Origin: an uncultured SAR86 cluster bacterium
GTDB lineage: Bacteria > Pseudomonadota > Gammaproteobacteria > Magnimaribacterales > D2472
Direction of reading: 5' to 3'
DNA: 64,000 nt
Assembly: GCA_902557965.1 (NCBI GenBank)
Contig: CACECK010000004.1
Span: 1-64,000, forward strand
Made by a program: the position numbers and the translations under genes. Below, piece after piece: positions 1-8,039 of the stretch (positions within the stretch are counted from its first letter, which is position 1; the number at the start of each line of letters is the position of its first letter). The notes under the pieces are model-generated. The model was given only the letters and a program-made list of their open reading frames with translations, was not told the DNA's origin and ran no database searches.

Positions 1-493
1 CGGTTCTCCCATACCCATAAAAACAACATTTGTAATTGGTTGTTCGTTCCTGTTCATAAAATTTGCAAGCCATAATTGGCCAATAATTTCGCTACTATCT
101 AGATTCTGATCAAATCCTTGAGCTCCTGTAGCACAAAATGTGCACTGCAAAGCACATCCTGCTTGGGAAGAGATGCATAAAGTTCTTCTTTTTCCTTCAG
201 GAATAATAACCATTTCAACCATTGAGCCTGAAATTAGTTTGATTAAATACTTTTTTAGTTCCTTCATCAGAAATAAATTCGTCCTCAATGAATGGTGGTT
301 GTAAAATAGCTGTTTTTATAAGTTTTTCTCTAAGATCTTTATTAAGGTCTGTCATCAAAGAGAAGTCGGTTATACCCTTTTGATGGACCCATTTAAAAAC
401 TTGCTTTGCTCTGAATTTAGATTCTTTAATTTCTTCAAAGTATTTCTCTAGGGACTCAAGCGAGAAACCCAAGAGATTTTGTTTTACTTGCAA
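1..493 (-). CDS. rlmN: RlmN, 23S rRNA/tRNA adenine-C2 methyltransferase; frameshifted, 3' part beyond window
   Basis: Radical-SAM methyltransferase that makes m2A2503 in 23S rRNA and m2A37 in tRNAs. Residues 1-79 form the RlmN N-terminal accessory domain (starts [14 protein letters not shown]). The frame then shifts, and the protein continues in another minus frame to base 1 with the radical-SAM motif [12 protein letters not shown] at about 130-156 and GMGEP at the window edge. The break lies in a run of six T (251-256; six A on the coding strand). With five A the reading becomes [12 protein letters not shown] and joins both halves. The start is a TTG at 491-493, 1 bp after the ndk stop. The ndk-rlmN order is the usual gammaproteobacterial one. 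I read this as a real gene with a one-base indel. Confidence 0.9.
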
Positions 494-494
494 G

Positions 495-920
495 CTACTT
501 AATCAATATCTCTTCAGGACTGAAAAAATATTCGATTTCCCTTTTTGCGCTTGTTATAGAATCTGACCCATGAACAGCATTTGCATCTATACTATTTGCA
601 AAATCAGCTCTTATTGTTCCAGCTGCTGCCTCTTGAGGATTAGTACTACCCATAAGGTCTCTATTTTTTTGAACTGCATTTTCTCCCTCAAGAACTTGAA
701 CAAATACTGGCCCAGAAGTCATGAATTTTTTTAAATCTTCAAAAAAAGGTTTGCCATCATGCTCTGCATAAAATCCAGACGCCATATCATCTGATAGATG
801 AATTAATTTTCCAGCAACCAAATGCAATTGATTATCTTCAAATCTAGAGATAATTTTACCAATTACATTCTTACCAACAGCATCAGGTTTAATTATTGAT
901 AATGTTTTTTCTATAGCCAT
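495..920 (-). CDS. ndk: Nucleoside diphosphate kinase
   Basis: Transfers the gamma-phosphate from ATP to nucleoside diphosphates through a phosphohistidine, balancing cytoplasmic NTP and dNTP pools. The 141-aa length is normal for the family. Lys11 sits in the N-terminal [10 protein letters not shown] motif and the catalytic His117 in NAVHGSDS. The ATG is preceded by a clear AAGGA Shine-Dalgarno. A TATAAT-like box at 948-953 just downstream of iscX could give it its own promoter, but I see no good -35. It lies between iscX and rlmN, as in many gammaproteobacteria. Confidence 0.97.
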   Translation of the reverse strand: MAIEKTLSIIKPDAVGKNVIGKIISRFEDNQLHLVAGKLIHLSDDMASGFYAEHDGKPFFEDLKKFMTSGPVFVQVLEGENAVQKNRDLMGSTNPQEAAAGTIRADFANSIDANAVHGSDSITSAKREIEYFFSPEEILIK

Positions 921-961
921 AAAGCATTCCTTAAAAAATTAGCTGCTATTATATATTAATC

Positions 962-1162
962 TTACTGATATTCTTCAATCCAATGTGATTGTATTGCTTC
1001 TAGGATTTTCTCGTTAGATTTACCCGGATCTCCAATAAAGTTTTCAAGTTCACAAACTTTTTTATGCAAATCTGGAAAACTAATCCATTGAGGGTCAGTT
1101 GTTGGATGTGCTTCATAAAGCTCTATTGCAATATCTAGAACGTCTAACCAATCTAACTTCAT
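962..1162 (-). CDS. iscX: IscX, small acidic Fe-S assembly protein
   Basis: A 66-residue acidic protein of the IscX/YfhJ family, which binds IscS and iron and modulates Fe-S cluster assembly. The N-terminal LDWLDVLDIAIELYEAHP segment and the central DPQWISFPDLHKKV are family hallmarks. It is the last gene of the isc operon, 2 bp after the fdx stop. It helps show that the operon is a true isc system although hscBA are missing. Confidence 0.95.
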   Translation of the reverse strand: MKLDWLDVLDIAIELYEAHPTTDPQWISFPDLHKKVCELENFIGDPGKSNEKILEAIQSHWIEEYQ

Positions 1163-1164
1163 TA

Positions 1165-1506
1165 TTAATGATCCTCAGAAACCATATTAATATTATATTT
1201 AGGTAATTCGATTTCTATTTCTTCATTATCCGGAGGAATTGCTTGGCAGCTTAACCTTGATGTTTGCTCTAAGCCCCAAGCCTTATCAAGTAAATCCTCC
1301 TCTATATCACTTGCTTCTTCTAAAGATTCGAATCCTTTTCTTACAATACAATGACATGTTGTGCATGCTGCTGACATTTCGCAAGCATGTTCTATCTTAA
1401 TATTATTTCTTAGAGCAGCTTCACAGATGGTTTCCTCTGGAAGCGATTCTATCTGAGCTCCATCAGGACATATTTCCTCATGAGGCCATATCTTTATTTT
1501 TGCCAT
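1165..1506 (-). CDS. fdx: 2Fe-2S ferredoxin of the Isc system
   Basis: Adrenodoxin-type ferredoxin that supplies electrons for Fe-S cluster assembly by IscS/IscU. Counting from MAKIKIWPHE it is 113 aa, with ligands Cys42, Cys48, Cys51 and Cys87, the same positions as in E. coli Fdx. An upstream in-frame start at 1533 would add nine residues and overlap iscA; I prefer the ATG at 1504-1506, just after the iscA stop. In E. coli hscB and hscA separate iscA from fdx; here the gap is 2 bp. Confidence 0.95.
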   Translation of the reverse strand: MAKIKIWPHEEICPDGAQIESLPEETICEAALRNNIKIEHACEMSAACTTCHCIVRKGFESLEEASDIEEDLLDKAWGLEQTSRLSCQAIPPDNEEIEIELPKYNINMVSEDH

Positions 1507-1508
1507 TT

Positions 1509-1850
1509 TTATACGGTAAAACTTTCGCCACATCCACAGACAGCTTTTGCATTTGGATTAACAAACTTAATTCCTTTATTAAGACCATCATCAACATAAT
1601 CAACAAGACTACCTTTTAGAAAATTCAAACTTTTAGTATCTACAAATATAGTAAGGTTTTCTTTTTCAAAGCTTTGATAATCCTCCAATGCATCATCAAC
1701 AAAATCGAAGGTATATTCATAACCAGAACAGCCTGCTTCTTTTACGCCTAGCTTTATACCAGCTCCTTTTCCTCGTGATTCAAGCATATCTTTGAAATGG
1801 CTTAGCGCACTATCAGAGAAGTTAAGTTCACCTGGATTGAAAGTACTCAT
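1509..1850 (-). CDS. iscA: IscA, A-type Fe-S carrier
   Basis: A-type carrier that takes Fe-S clusters or iron from the scaffold to target apoproteins. The 113-aa protein has the three conserved cysteines: Cys41 in KEAGCSGYEY, and Cys105 and Cys107 in the C-terminal VCGCGESF. It lies 3 bp downstream of iscU in the isc operon. From sequence alone ErpA cannot be fully excluded, but position favours IscA. Confidence 0.94.
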   Translation of the reverse strand: MSTFNPGELNFSDSALSHFKDMLESRGKGAGIKLGVKEAGCSGYEYTFDFVDDALEDYQSFEKENLTIFVDTKSLNFLKGSLVDYVDDGLNKGIKFVNPNAKAVCGCGESFTV

Positions 1851-1853
1851 TAT

Positions 1854-2258
1854 TTATTGCTTAGCTTCGTAATCCTCAATAGCTTGCCTTATTGAATCTT
1901 CGGCCAAAACAGAACAGTGAATTTTTATTGGTGGAAGCTCAAGAGCTTCAACTATTTCAATATTTTTAATAGCTTTTGCTTCTTCGAGTGTTTTACCTAT
2001 TAACATTTCAACTAGTTCGCTAGATGAAGCTATTGCAGAACCACAGCCGTACGTCTTAAATTTAACATCTTTGATAACATGGGTGTTTCCTTTAGGCTCA
2101 CATTTGATTTGCAATTTCATAACATCACCACATGCTGGTGCCCCAACCATTCCAGTCCCAATATTAGATTCTTTTGGATCAAACCTTCCAACCTTGAATG
2201 CCTCAGGATTGTTTAAAGTATTCTCAAATTTTTCAACAACTTTTTTACTGTATGCCAT
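1854..2258 (-). CDS. iscU: IscU, Fe-S cluster scaffold
   Basis: Scaffold on which IscS-derived sulfur and iron build 2Fe-2S clusters. The 134-aa protein keeps the ligands Cys43 (PACGD), Asp45, Cys72 (YGCGSA) and Cys115 (KIHCSVLAED). Residues 108-112 are LPPIK, matching the LPPVK motif recognised by the chaperone HscA in E. coli. This matters because hscA and hscB are absent from the operon. The gene lies 9 bp after iscS. Confidence 0.97.
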   Translation of the reverse strand: MAYSKKVVEKFENTLNNPEAFKVGRFDPKESNIGTGMVGAPACGDVMKLQIKCEPKGNTHVIKDVKFKTYGCGSAIASSSELVEMLIGKTLEEAKAIKNIEIVEALELPPIKIHCSVLAEDSIRQAIEDYEAKQ

Positions 2259-2267
2259 ATTAATCTC

Positions 2268-3488
2268 CTAGTGCATATTCCATTCAACTTCATCCAAATC
2301 AATGCCGTCAAGATGCATCTCCCATAATGGAGAAAGCTCTCTTAATCTATGCACAACGTTTCCTAAAATATCTAAAGTATTCTTAACATCATCATTACTG
2401 GTAAATCTTCCAAATGAGAATCTAATTGAACTATGTGCTAATTCATCTTTTCTTCCTAATGCTCTTAATACATATGAAGGCTCTAAGCTTGCAGAAGTGC
2501 ACGCAGAGCCTGAAGATACAGCGATATCCTTCAAACCCATAATTAGAGACTCGCCCTCAACAAAATTAAAGCTTACATTAAGAATATTAGGAACTTTATT
2601 ATCGAGATCACCATTGATGTATACATGATCAATTTCTTTAACCTTTTCTAAAAAATCTTGATGGAATTTATTTACTTTTTTGTGATCTGCAGGCATTTCT
2701 TCGTTTGCGATTCTAAAAGCTTCTCCCATACCTACAATTTGGTGTGTTGCAAGTGTTCCAGAGCGCATGCCTCTTTCATGGCCACCACCATGAATGAGCG
2801 CCTCTAGTCTTACTCTTGGTTTACGTCTTACGTATAAGGCTCCAATACCCTTAGGACCATATGTTTTATGAGCTGAAAATGACATTAAATCAACAGGCAA
2901 ATTTGATAGATCTATATTTATCTTCCCCGTGCTCTGTGCTGCATCAACATGAAAGAAAGCACCTTTTTGTCTTACTATTTCACCAATCTTTTCTAAATTA
3001 TTAATAGTGCCTAACTCATTATTAATATGCATAATAGATACTAAGATTGTTGTATCTTTGATGGCTTCCTTGACAGATTCAGGGCTTATAACACCGCCCT
3101 CATCAGGGTCTAGATATGTTACCTCAAAACCCTCTCTCTCTAGCTGTCGACATGGATCTAGTACTGCCTTATGCTCAATTTTGGAAGTTATTATATGATT
3201 TCCTTTATTTTTGTAGAATCTAGCGACACCTTTAATGGCTAGGTTATCCGCTTCTGTAGCGCCAGAAGTCCAAACTATTTCACGAGGATCGCAATTCACA
3301 AGATTAGCAACATGAGATCTTGCCTCCTCAACAGCTTCATCAGCTTTCCATCCAAATCTGTGAGATCTGGACGCAGGATTTCCAAACTCACCTTCTGGAG
3401 TTAAGAATTCCATCATTTTGGATGCTACTCTAGGATCAACTGGTGTGGTTGATGCGTAGTCCAAATAAATTGTAGATTGTGTGCTCAT
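2268..3488 (-). CDS. iscS: IscS, cysteine desulfurase
   Basis: PLP-dependent desulfurase that converts cysteine to alanine and passes persulfide sulfur to IscU, and in other bacteria also to tRNA thiolation enzymes. At 406 aa it is a normal group I enzyme. The PLP lysine is in [12 protein letters not shown] and the mobile-loop nucleophile is in [10 protein letters not shown]. The C-terminal [17 protein letters not shown] segment is typical of IscS and includes the IscU-docking end. The ATG directly follows the iscR stop codon. Confidence 0.97.
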   Translation of the reverse strand: MSTQSTIYLDYASTTPVDPRVASKMMEFLTPEGEFGNPASRSHRFGWKADEAVEEARSHVANLVNCDPREIVWTSGATEADNLAIKGVARFYKNKGNHIITSKIEHKAVLDPCRQLEREGFEVTYLDPDEGGVISPESVKEAIKDTTILVSIMHINNELGTINNLEKIGEIVRQKGAFFHVDAAQSTGKINIDLSNLPVDLMSFSAHKTYGPKGIGALYVRRKPRVRLEALIHGGGHERGMRSGTLATHQIVGMGEAFRIANEEMPADHKKVNKFHQDFLEKVKEIDHVYINGDLDNKVPNILNVSFNFVEGESLIMGLKDIAVSSGSACTSASLEPSYVLRALGRKDELAHSSIRFSFGRFTSNDDVKNTLDILGNVVHRLRELSPLWEMHLDGIDLDEVEWNMH

Positions 3489-3923
3489 CTAGTTTATCTC
3501 TTTAACTTTAATATATGGGCTATCATATGATTCCACAAGGTTATTTATGGTAATTTTTTCTAAATAATCCTCAACTATATTGTTGAGTTCATGCCATAAG
3601 TCGTGAGTACTACATTTTTTTCCATTATGGCAAGCTGAAGTTCCATTACATTTAGTGGCATCGAGGACTTCATCTACCGCATACATAACTTCTTTTATAG
3701 AAATAGATGCAGGATTCTTGGCGTATAAATATCCACCATTTCTTCCTCTAATACTCTTAACGATTCCAGCTAGTCGAAGCTTTCGAAAAATCTGCTCTAA
3801 ATATGTAAGCTCTATATTTTGATTATTAGATATATCACTTAGAGAAACAGGTCCCGATGACTGTAAAAAGCTCAATTCAGTAAGTGCACTAACAGCATAT
3901 CTGCTTTTTGTAGTTAATCTCAC
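3489..3923 (-). CDS. iscR: IscR, Rrf2-family Fe-S sensing regulator
   Basis: Winged-helix repressor that holds a 2Fe-2S cluster and controls the isc operon. The 144-aa protein starts [14 protein letters not shown], matching E. coli IscR from its first residue. The cluster ligands Cys92, Cys98, Cys104 and His107 are at the same numbers as in E. coli. The start codon is GTG at 3921-3923. The predicted -10 TATAAT ends only 7 nt upstream, leaving no room for a Shine-Dalgarno, so the message may be leaderless. A matching IscR site lies just upstream, consistent with autorepression. Confidence 0.96.
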   Translation of the reverse strand: MRLTTKSRYAVSALTELSFLQSSGPVSLSDISNNQNIELTYLEQIFRKLRLAGIVKSIRGRNGGYLYAKNPASISIKEVMYAVDEVLDATKCNGTSACHNGKKCSTHDLWHELNNIVEDYLEKITINNLVESYDSPYIKVKEIN

Positions 3924-3929
3924 GTGTGA

Positions 3930-3961
3930 ATTATAAATACCCGACTATTTTAGTCAAGTTT
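3930..3961 (-). promoter_or_regulatory. isc promoter with type 1 IscR binding site
   Basis: Read on the minus strand: -35 TTGACT (3952-3957), a 16-bp spacer, and -10 TATAAT (3930-3935). The 25-bp block 3937-3961 fits the known E. coli type 1 IscR consensus (palindromic GACT and AGTC halves, STAT end) at 24 of 25 positions by my hand comparison. It covers the -35 and spacer, the right place for repression. The -35 hexamer overlaps the purC stop codon. Confidence 0.85.
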
Positions 3962-4670
3962 CTATATTCATACCCAGCCTATCAGCTACTTGATGATATG
4001 ACTCAACAACATCACCCAAACCCTGCCTAAACCTATCTTTATCCATTTTCTTCATGGTTTGAGAATCCCATAATCTACAACCATCAGGTGTAAATTCATC
4101 TGCTAACAGAATTTTATCTTTGTAAACACCATACTCAACCTTAAAATCAACAAGTATAAGACCAGAGTCAAGAAATAATTTAGATAAAATTTCGTTAACC
4201 ATATATGTTTGTTTTTTCATTTCTTGTATTTGCTCATCATTTGCCCAATCGAAGGAAATTATATGCTCATCATTGATTAAAGGATCTCCTAGATCATCAT
4301 CTTTTAAGAAAAACTCAAATAAGGGACTCTCAAAAATGAGGCCGTCTTCAGTACCAAGTCTCCTGCATATTGAACCTGAAGCCCGATTTCTGATGACGCA
4401 TTCTATTGGGAACATATCTAATTTATAAACCAACGAATCAGTATTATCTATTACCTCAATAAGATGGCTTTCAACACCATTTTTCTTAAGATGCTCCATG
4501 ATAAAGGCATTAAATTGGTTGTTAACTGCTCCTTTGCCTAAAAGGGCTTCTTTTTTCTTTCCATCAAACGCAGATGTATCATCACTAAAGTGCATTATGA
4601 GGTGATCTTCATTTTCAGTAGTAAACATTGATTTTGCTTTACCTTTTGTAATTTCTTTTAATTTATTCAT
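3954..4670 (-). CDS. purC: SAICAR synthetase
   Basis: ATP-dependent ligase that joins aspartate to CAIR in purine biosynthesis, giving SAICAR. At 238 aa it is the single-domain bacterial form. Visible family motifs are KGKAKSMF near the start, VIRNRASGSICRRLG in the middle, LVDFKVEYG, and ADEFTPDGCRLWD. The order dapA-bamC-purC is conserved in E. coli, and its start touches the bamC stop at base 4670. Its stop codon lies inside the isc promoter. Confidence 0.97.
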   Translation of the reverse strand: MNKLKEITKGKAKSMFTTENEDHLIMHFSDDTSAFDGKKKEALLGKGAVNNQFNAFIMEHLKKNGVESHLIEVIDNTDSLVYKLDMFPIECVIRNRASGSICRRLGTEDGLIFESPLFEFFLKDDDLGDPLINDEHIISFDWANDEQIQEMKKQTYMVNEILSKLFLDSGLILVDFKVEYGVYKDKILLADEFTPDGCRLWDSQTMKKMDKDRFRQGLGDVVESYHQVADRLGMNIET

Positions 4671-5656
4671 TAGCTTAAAGACTCATTAATTTTGGATAAA
4701 AGTTGTTCTGAGCTTTCAATATTACCATCTTTTGAAATTGCTCGAACAAATGTTTTATCATTTTCTTCTGTAATGGTAATTTCAAATTCTGATTCCTCTC
4801 CAATAATAATTTCCTCAGGATTGACTGTTTCGCTTCTTCTTCCAAAAAGACCAAAAAGACCCCTATCCTCCTCTTCAGAATAACTTACAAAAAATACACC
4901 TTTAGTTCTATCTCGATCATTAGTAACAATATTTGCCTCGACAAGAGCCTTGCTCACAGAAGACCAAGCCCTGTCAAAATTTAAATCTAATGCAATTACT
5001 GTCCTACCATCTTCACTAAAGATACTGGCTTTTTTCATTTCATTAAGATTTTGAGCAGCTAAAGAAGTTCCTGAAAAACTACTAATTGATTCAGCAAAAT
5101 ATTCAACAATATTAGACATTTCTGATTGCAATAATTCAGGATTGCTAATAATAGTTCCATCAGATTTATTTATTTGATATAAAAATATTTCTGTCGATGC
5201 TTCTTTAATACCATGCTCGACCCGCATTTGTAGTTTTGAATCCTGATCATAATCAATATCAATTTCTCCGGTGTTTGGATCAGCTTTTGTGACTTGATAT
5301 ATAGAAGTATCCCAGTAATTTTTTGAGATTGGCCAAGATGTTGACGGAAGAGTTTCTATGTAAATCCACATTAGTTCTCCTAACCGTCGCAACTGGACTG
5401 AGCTATTACCTGAAGATGCAAAAATTTGTCTTGGTTTGGGTACTTCTAATTGATCACCAACATCCTCTATATCAATTACTGGATAATGGTTCTCAGTCTT
5501 TAGATCATCTAAAGATCCTGGTAATGAAATATCATCTTCAATCTTTTCTTCAAGAAAATCATATTTTTTTTCAGGAAATAATTTTTCTGAAGCACCAAAA
5601 ATTGAACATCCATTTATTATAAAAATGGACAAAATAAAAGCAGAATATCTAATCAT
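4670..5656 (-). CDS. bamC: BamC, lipoprotein of the BAM outer-membrane assembly complex
   Basis: Accessory lipoprotein of the complex that inserts beta-barrel proteins into the outer membrane. It has a signal peptide and lipobox ending INGC near residue 17, then an unstructured acidic stretch rich in LPEKK, SLPGS and VPKPRQIF elements. In E. coli this part binds BamD. Two helix-grip domains follow. At 328 aa it is close to E. coli BamC (344 aa). It overlaps dapA by 4 bp, as expected for dapA-bamC. Confidence 0.9.
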   Translation of the reverse strand: MIRYSAFILSIFIINGCSIFGASEKLFPEKKYDFLEEKIEDDISLPGSLDDLKTENHYPVIDIEDVGDQLEVPKPRQIFASSGNSSVQLRRLGELMWIYIETLPSTSWPISKNYWDTSIYQVTKADPNTGEIDIDYDQDSKLQMRVEHGIKEASTEIFLYQINKSDGTIISNPELLQSEMSNIVEYFAESISSFSGTSLAAQNLNEMKKASIFSEDGRTVIALDLNFDRAWSSVSKALVEANIVTNDRDRTKGVFFVSYSEEEDRGLFGLFGRRSETVNPEEIIIGEESEFEITITEENDKTFVRAISKDGNIESSEQLLSKINESLS

Positions 5657-6543
5657 ATTAATCCTAATTTTAACATTTCAGCGGAAATACTTTCATGGTA
5701 TTTTTTGTCTAATTCAATCAATGGCAATCTTAATGAATTCTTAATAAAGCCCATTTTATTTAGCATCCATTTTACAGGAATTGGGTTTGATTCAAAAAAT
5801 AGCATCTCGTATAAATTAATATATCTATCATTAAGTATTTTTGCTCCGGCCTCATCTCCATTTGAAGTGTAGCTACAGATTTTTGAAATTGATTCTGGTA
5901 TCACATTTGCAGCCACAGAGATGACACCATGACCGCCACATTTTAAGAATTCATAAAATGAAGGGTCATCTCCAGATAAAATTTTAAAATCTTGGTTATC
6001 AAGAGAGATTTTTATCAAATCATTAATCCTTTTTTTATCATTAACAGCTTCCTTTATACCAATTATATTTTTATGCTCGGAGAGTACATTCACTGTTTGT
6101 GGAATTAAATCGCAAGAGGTTCTAGACGGCACATTGTATAGGATTTGTGGAATATTTGAGCAATCTGCAATTTTTGTATAATGCTGAATGAGGCCATTTT
6201 GAGATGGCTTGTTATAGTATGGTGTAACTATTAATGCAAAGTCTGCACCTATTTTTTCAGCTTCTTTTGTTAACTCTATTGCTTCAAGTGTTGAATTAGC
6301 TCCAGTTCCAGCAATAACAGGAACTCTTTTATTAACATGTTTAACTGTGTGTTGGATTAGATCTATGTGTTCACTTAAGCTAACAGTAGCAGACTCGCCA
6401 GTAGTACCTACAGAAACAATTCCATTTGTGCCTTGGTCGATATGCCAGTCAATAAGACTATCTAATGAAGCATAATCTATAGCTCCATCAGACTCCATTG
6501 GAGTCACTAAAGCAACAAAACTTCCATTTAACTCTTGAATCAT
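5653..6543 (-). CDS. dapA: 4-hydroxy-tetrahydrodipicolinate synthase
   Basis: Condenses pyruvate and aspartate semialdehyde in the first committed step of the diaminopimelate/lysine pathway, feeding peptidoglycan synthesis. The 296-aa TIM barrel has GTTGESATVS (substrate loop), YNVPSRTSCDL (catalytic Tyr) and GIKEAVND (Schiff-base Lys). It is the first gene of dapA-bamC-purC. A TATAGT-like -10 lies about 23 bp upstream; I see no strong Shine-Dalgarno. Confidence 0.97.
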   Translation of the reverse strand: MIQELNGSFVALVTPMESDGAIDYASLDSLIDWHIDQGTNGIVSVGTTGESATVSLSEHIDLIQHTVKHVNKRVPVIAGTGANSTLEAIELTKEAEKIGADFALIVTPYYNKPSQNGLIQHYTKIADCSNIPQILYNVPSRTSCDLIPQTVNVLSEHKNIIGIKEAVNDKKRINDLIKISLDNQDFKILSGDDPSFYEFLKCGGHGVISVAANVIPESISKICSYTSNGDEAGAKILNDRYINLYEMLFFESNPIPVKWMLNKMGFIKNSLRLPLIELDKKYHESISAEMLKLGLI

Positions 6544-6606
6544 TTTTAATAAAAGTAAAAAATATGACTATACACTATTTTAATAAAATTATTTTAAGGA
6601 ACTGTT

Positions 6607-7074
6607 ATGACTAAAAATCTAGAAAGAAAGAAATGTCCTAAATTTGAAGGTGAATGCACAAGCAATAAAAAGATTTGTAACACTGATTTATTAGGACAAA
6701 ATACTGTTATATATTTTTACCCAAAGGATAGCACTCCAGGCTGCACCACTGAAGGTCAGGATTTTAGGGATAACTATAAGTTATTTAAAAAGTTAAATAC
6801 TGAAATTATTGGTGTATCAAGGGATAGCATAAAATCTCATGAAAATTTTAAACAAAAACAAGAATTTCCTTTTGAACTTTTATCGGATCCAGATGAAAAA
6901 ATGTGTAAATCATTTGATGTAATGAAAATGAAATCAATGTACGGGAAACAATATATGGGTGTGGATAGATCAACTTTTTTAATTGACACAAATGGAAAAG
7001 TAATCAAAGAATGGAGATCTGTGAAAGTAAAAGGTCACGTAGATGAAGTTCTTGAAACAGTAAAGGGTCTTTAA
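6607..7074 (+). CDS. bcp: Bcp/PrxQ-type thiol peroxidase
   Basis: Peroxiredoxin that reduces hydrogen and organic peroxides with thiol donors. The 155-aa thioredoxin fold carries the peroxidatic Cys46 in YPKDSTPGCTTEG. The second cysteine five residues later in E. coli Bcp is Gln here, so the intramolecular resolving step of that enzyme is not available. Cys10, Cys17 and Cys24 near the N-terminus are extra. It is divergent from dapA, a common bcp neighbour, and preceded by AAGGA. Its end overlaps the next, convergent gene by 4 bp. Confidence 0.93.
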   Translation: MTKNLERKKCPKFEGECTSNKKICNTDLLGQNTVIYFYPKDSTPGCTTEGQDFRDNYKLFKKLNTEIIGVSRDSIKSHENFKQKQEFPFELLSDPDEKMCKSFDVMKMKSMYGKQYMGVDRSTFLIDTNGKVIKEWRSVKVKGHVDEVLETVKGL

Positions 7075-8039
7075 TATATAGCGACATTTAAAATACTTTT
7101 GCTTGTAATACTGCCTCTTATCATTCCATCAGTATTAAAAGGCATTGCAATATTAGCTTCACTATCTATAGCTATTAAGCCTCCCTCTGCATCAATATTT
7201 TTAAGCTCATTAAGGATTTCTTTTGATGAGGTGCTAATGTTTTTGTCAAGATACTCAATTCTTGCACACACTTCGCGAGCAACCTGATATTTTATAAAAT
7301 ACTCGCCATGCCCTGTTGAAGAAACACCACAAACACCATTTTGAGCCCAAGTTCCTGATCCAATTATTGGAGAGTCGCCAACTCTTCCTGGCATCTTATT
7401 TGTCATACCACCTGTGGATGTTGCTGCAGAAATATTTCCATTTATATCTAATGCTACAGCCCCAACCGTACCGATTTTGTCCTGAGTAGCTGATTGAATT
7501 CCTGCATTTTTTTTAGCCTTAGCTTTTTTCAGTCTTTTGAGATTTTTTTCAGAGTAAAAGTAATCTTGATCAACTATTGTTTCACCAATATTTTTTGCAA
7601 ATATTTCAGCGCCTTCTCCAACGAGCATCACATGCTCAGTTGATTCGGCAACTTTCCTTGCTAATTTGATTGGGTTTTTTATTCTTTGTATAGACGCCAC
7701 TGCCCCTGCCATTCTGTCTTTACCACTCATAATTGATGCATCCATTTCTTGAACTCCATTTGAATTATAAACAGAGCCCTTTCCAGCATTAAAAAGAGGT
7801 GAGTCTTCTAACTCTGCTACAGCAAATTCAACAGCATCAATGCTTGAACCCCCTTTTTCAAGAATTGTATATGCTTTAATTAAGGTATCAGAAATTTTGT
7901 TTTCAATTTTCTGTTTTTGCTCTTCAGATAAATTTTTCATTACGCCAGCTCCGCCATGAACAGCTATTCCAAAATTATCAGAGCTCATAATATAAGAAGT
8001 TTGAAAAATTATTAAAAATAATAGTGTTTTAACCTTCAT
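7071..8039 (-). CDS. Isoaspartyl peptidase / plant-type L-asparaginase, probably exported
   Basis: Ntn-hydrolase of the asparaginase_2 family, which cleaves isoaspartyl dipeptides and asparagine. Autocleavage would expose the Thr in GTVGAVALD (around residue 190). AVHGGAGV near the start and DSPLFNAGKGSV are family motifs, and STGGMTNKMPGRVGDSP binds substrate. The first 18 residues form a hydrophobic signal peptide, suggesting a periplasmic enzyme. It overlaps the upstream membrane-protein gene by 11 bp. E. coli IaaA is the nearest named relative; orthology is not shown. Confidence 0.9.
   Translation of the reverse strand: MKVKTLLFLIIFQTSYIMSSDNFGIAVHGGAGVMKNLSEEQKQKIENKISDTLIKAYTILEKGGSSIDAVEFAVAELEDSPLFNAGKGSVYNSNGVQEMDASIMSGKDRMAGAVASIQRIKNPIKLARKVAESTEHVMLVGEGAEIFAKNIGETIVDQDYFYSEKNLKRLKKAKAKKNAGIQSATQDKIGTVGAVALDINGNISAATSTGGMTNKMPGRVGDSPIIGSGTWAQNGVCGVSSTGHGEYFIKYQVAREVCARIEYLDKNISTSSKEILNELKNIDAEGGLIAIDSEANIAMPFNTDGMIRGSITSKSILNVAIY

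Noticed and set aside
251-256. Programmed frameshifting in rlmN
   Set aside because: A homopolymer indel explains the break more simply. There is no downstream stimulatory structure that I can see, and RlmN is not known for programmed shifts.
2302-2628. 108-codon plus-strand open frame inside iscS
   Set aside because: Antisense shadow of the conserved IscS C-terminus.
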